Part shown: one piece after another, positions 6,479-6,616 of the stretch
Layout: each line of letters opens with the position of its first letter
Numbering within the stretch: the first letter of the stretch is position 1
Assembly: GCA_013002375.1 (NCBI GenBank)
Contig: JABDJW010000060.1
Location: 1-6,616, forward strand
From: Acidimicrobiales bacterium
GTDB taxonomy: Bacteria; Actinomycetota; Acidimicrobiia; Acidimicrobiales; SHLQ01
Reading direction: 5' to 3'
DNA length: 6,616 nucleotides
The notes under the pieces: generated by a model
What the model was told of the DNA's origin: nothing
Database searches by the model: none
What the model saw: the letters and a program-made list of their open reading frames with translations, nothing else
Position numbers and translations under genes: made by a program

Positions 6479-6568
6479 CCTCGCGACGCGCTCGGCCGCT
6501 TCTTCCGGTTCTGGCTGCTGCGGTCGATCTTCGAGAAACGGCCCGCGGACGCCGGACCGAACGGTGGC
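6479..6568 (+). pseudogene. Degraded copy of the 3' end of the small membrane-protein gene (downstream direct repeat)
   Basis: Starting 18 nt after the RCC1 stop, this stretch repeats 5069-5160. Translated in the matching frame from 6488 it reads ALGRFFRFWLLRSIFEKRP, against ALGRFFRFWLLRLIFEQRP in the intact gene. Differences include Tyr to Asp, Leu to Ser, Gln to Lys and Glu to Asp, two silent changes, and loss of the TAG (GCC at 6551). The upstream 94 codons, start codon and ribosome site are absent, so it is not a working gene. The frame runs open to the window end without a recognisable continuation. The mostly amino-acid-changing differences suggest decay without selection on the protein. 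Confidence 0.8.
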
Positions 6569-6576
6569 CATCGCCG
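6562..6576 (+). other. Counterpart hairpin in the downstream repeat copy
   Basis: CGGTG (6562-6566) can pair with CGCCG (6572-6576) around GCCAT, using one G-U pair. It occupies the same place as the 5154-5167 hairpin. One A-U pair there is replaced by G-C here, a two-sided change that keeps pairing. Confidence 0.3.
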
Positions 6577-6581
6577 CAGTG

Positions 6582-6616
6582 CTAGGCCTCGAGGTGCGCC
6601 TTGTTCGAGGCCAAGA
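6582..6616 (-). CDS. Possible C-terminal end of a convergent gene (partial, cut by window edge)
   Basis: On the minus strand the last bases read LASNKAHLEA followed by TAG (complement of 6582-6584). All ten complete codons end in G or C, matching the codon style of the real genes here. The stretch is too short to name a family or to exclude chance. If real, the gene is convergent with the RCC1-repeat gene. Confidence 0.3.
   Translation of the reverse strand, partial: LASNKAHLEA
6585..6612. other. Stem-loop, 8-bp perfect stem
   Basis: GGCCTCGA (6585-6592) is the exact reverse complement of TCGAGGCC (6605-6612), with a 12-nt loop. No T-run follows on either strand within view. It could end transcription of the RCC1 gene, or simply reflect codons of a convergent gene that would cover it. 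Confidence 0.3.

Noticed and set aside
5069..6568. Insertion sequence or transposon
   Set aside because: No transposase, inverted terminal repeats or short target duplications are seen. The flanking similarity is a direct repeat of coding sequence.

Overview
The window is GC-rich with strongly GC-biased third codon positions. It has tightly packed, overlapping genes and a Liv-type (branched-chain amino acid family) ABC importer whose subunits are fused in pairs. Together with a secreted Trp/Cys-rich RCC1-repeat protein, this best fits a high-GC actinobacterium, possibly of the class Acidimicrobiia. That assignment is an inference from gene style; there is no rRNA or marker gene here.

Positions 1-4750 hold a compact importer operon on the + strand. 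It comprises the 3' part of a periplasmic-binding-protein-like solute receptor (1-1212), a single-chain permease joining LivH-like and LivM-like halves (1216-3276), and a single-chain ATPase joining LivG-like and LivF-like nucleotide-binding domains (3263-4750). Gaps are 3 nt and -14 nt, so translation is probably coupled. The receptor delivers ligand to the fused permease, and the fused ATPase powers uptake. The ligand cannot be read from sequence. A two-helix membrane protein of unknown function (4785-5144) follows 34 nt later. The gap before it is tiled exactly by a 13-codon reading frame with ATGA overlaps at both ends.

Positions 5145-5294 are a non-coding spacer with a small hairpin just after the stop codon and a weak promoter-like pair. 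Positions 5295-6461 encode an exported protein built of six complete RCC1-type repeats plus one split repeat, i.e. a predicted seven-bladed beta-propeller. Each of the six complete repeats has a Cys-x9-Cys pair, and the split blade lacks both of these cysteines.

Immediately after this gene, at 6479-6568, lies a degraded copy of the 3' end of the small membrane-protein gene (5069-5160), including its post-stop hairpin. The RCC1 gene is therefore bracketed by direct repeats, as if it had been inserted at, or duplicated along with, the end of the transporter operon. The last 35 bases may carry the C-terminal codons of a convergent minus-strand gene.
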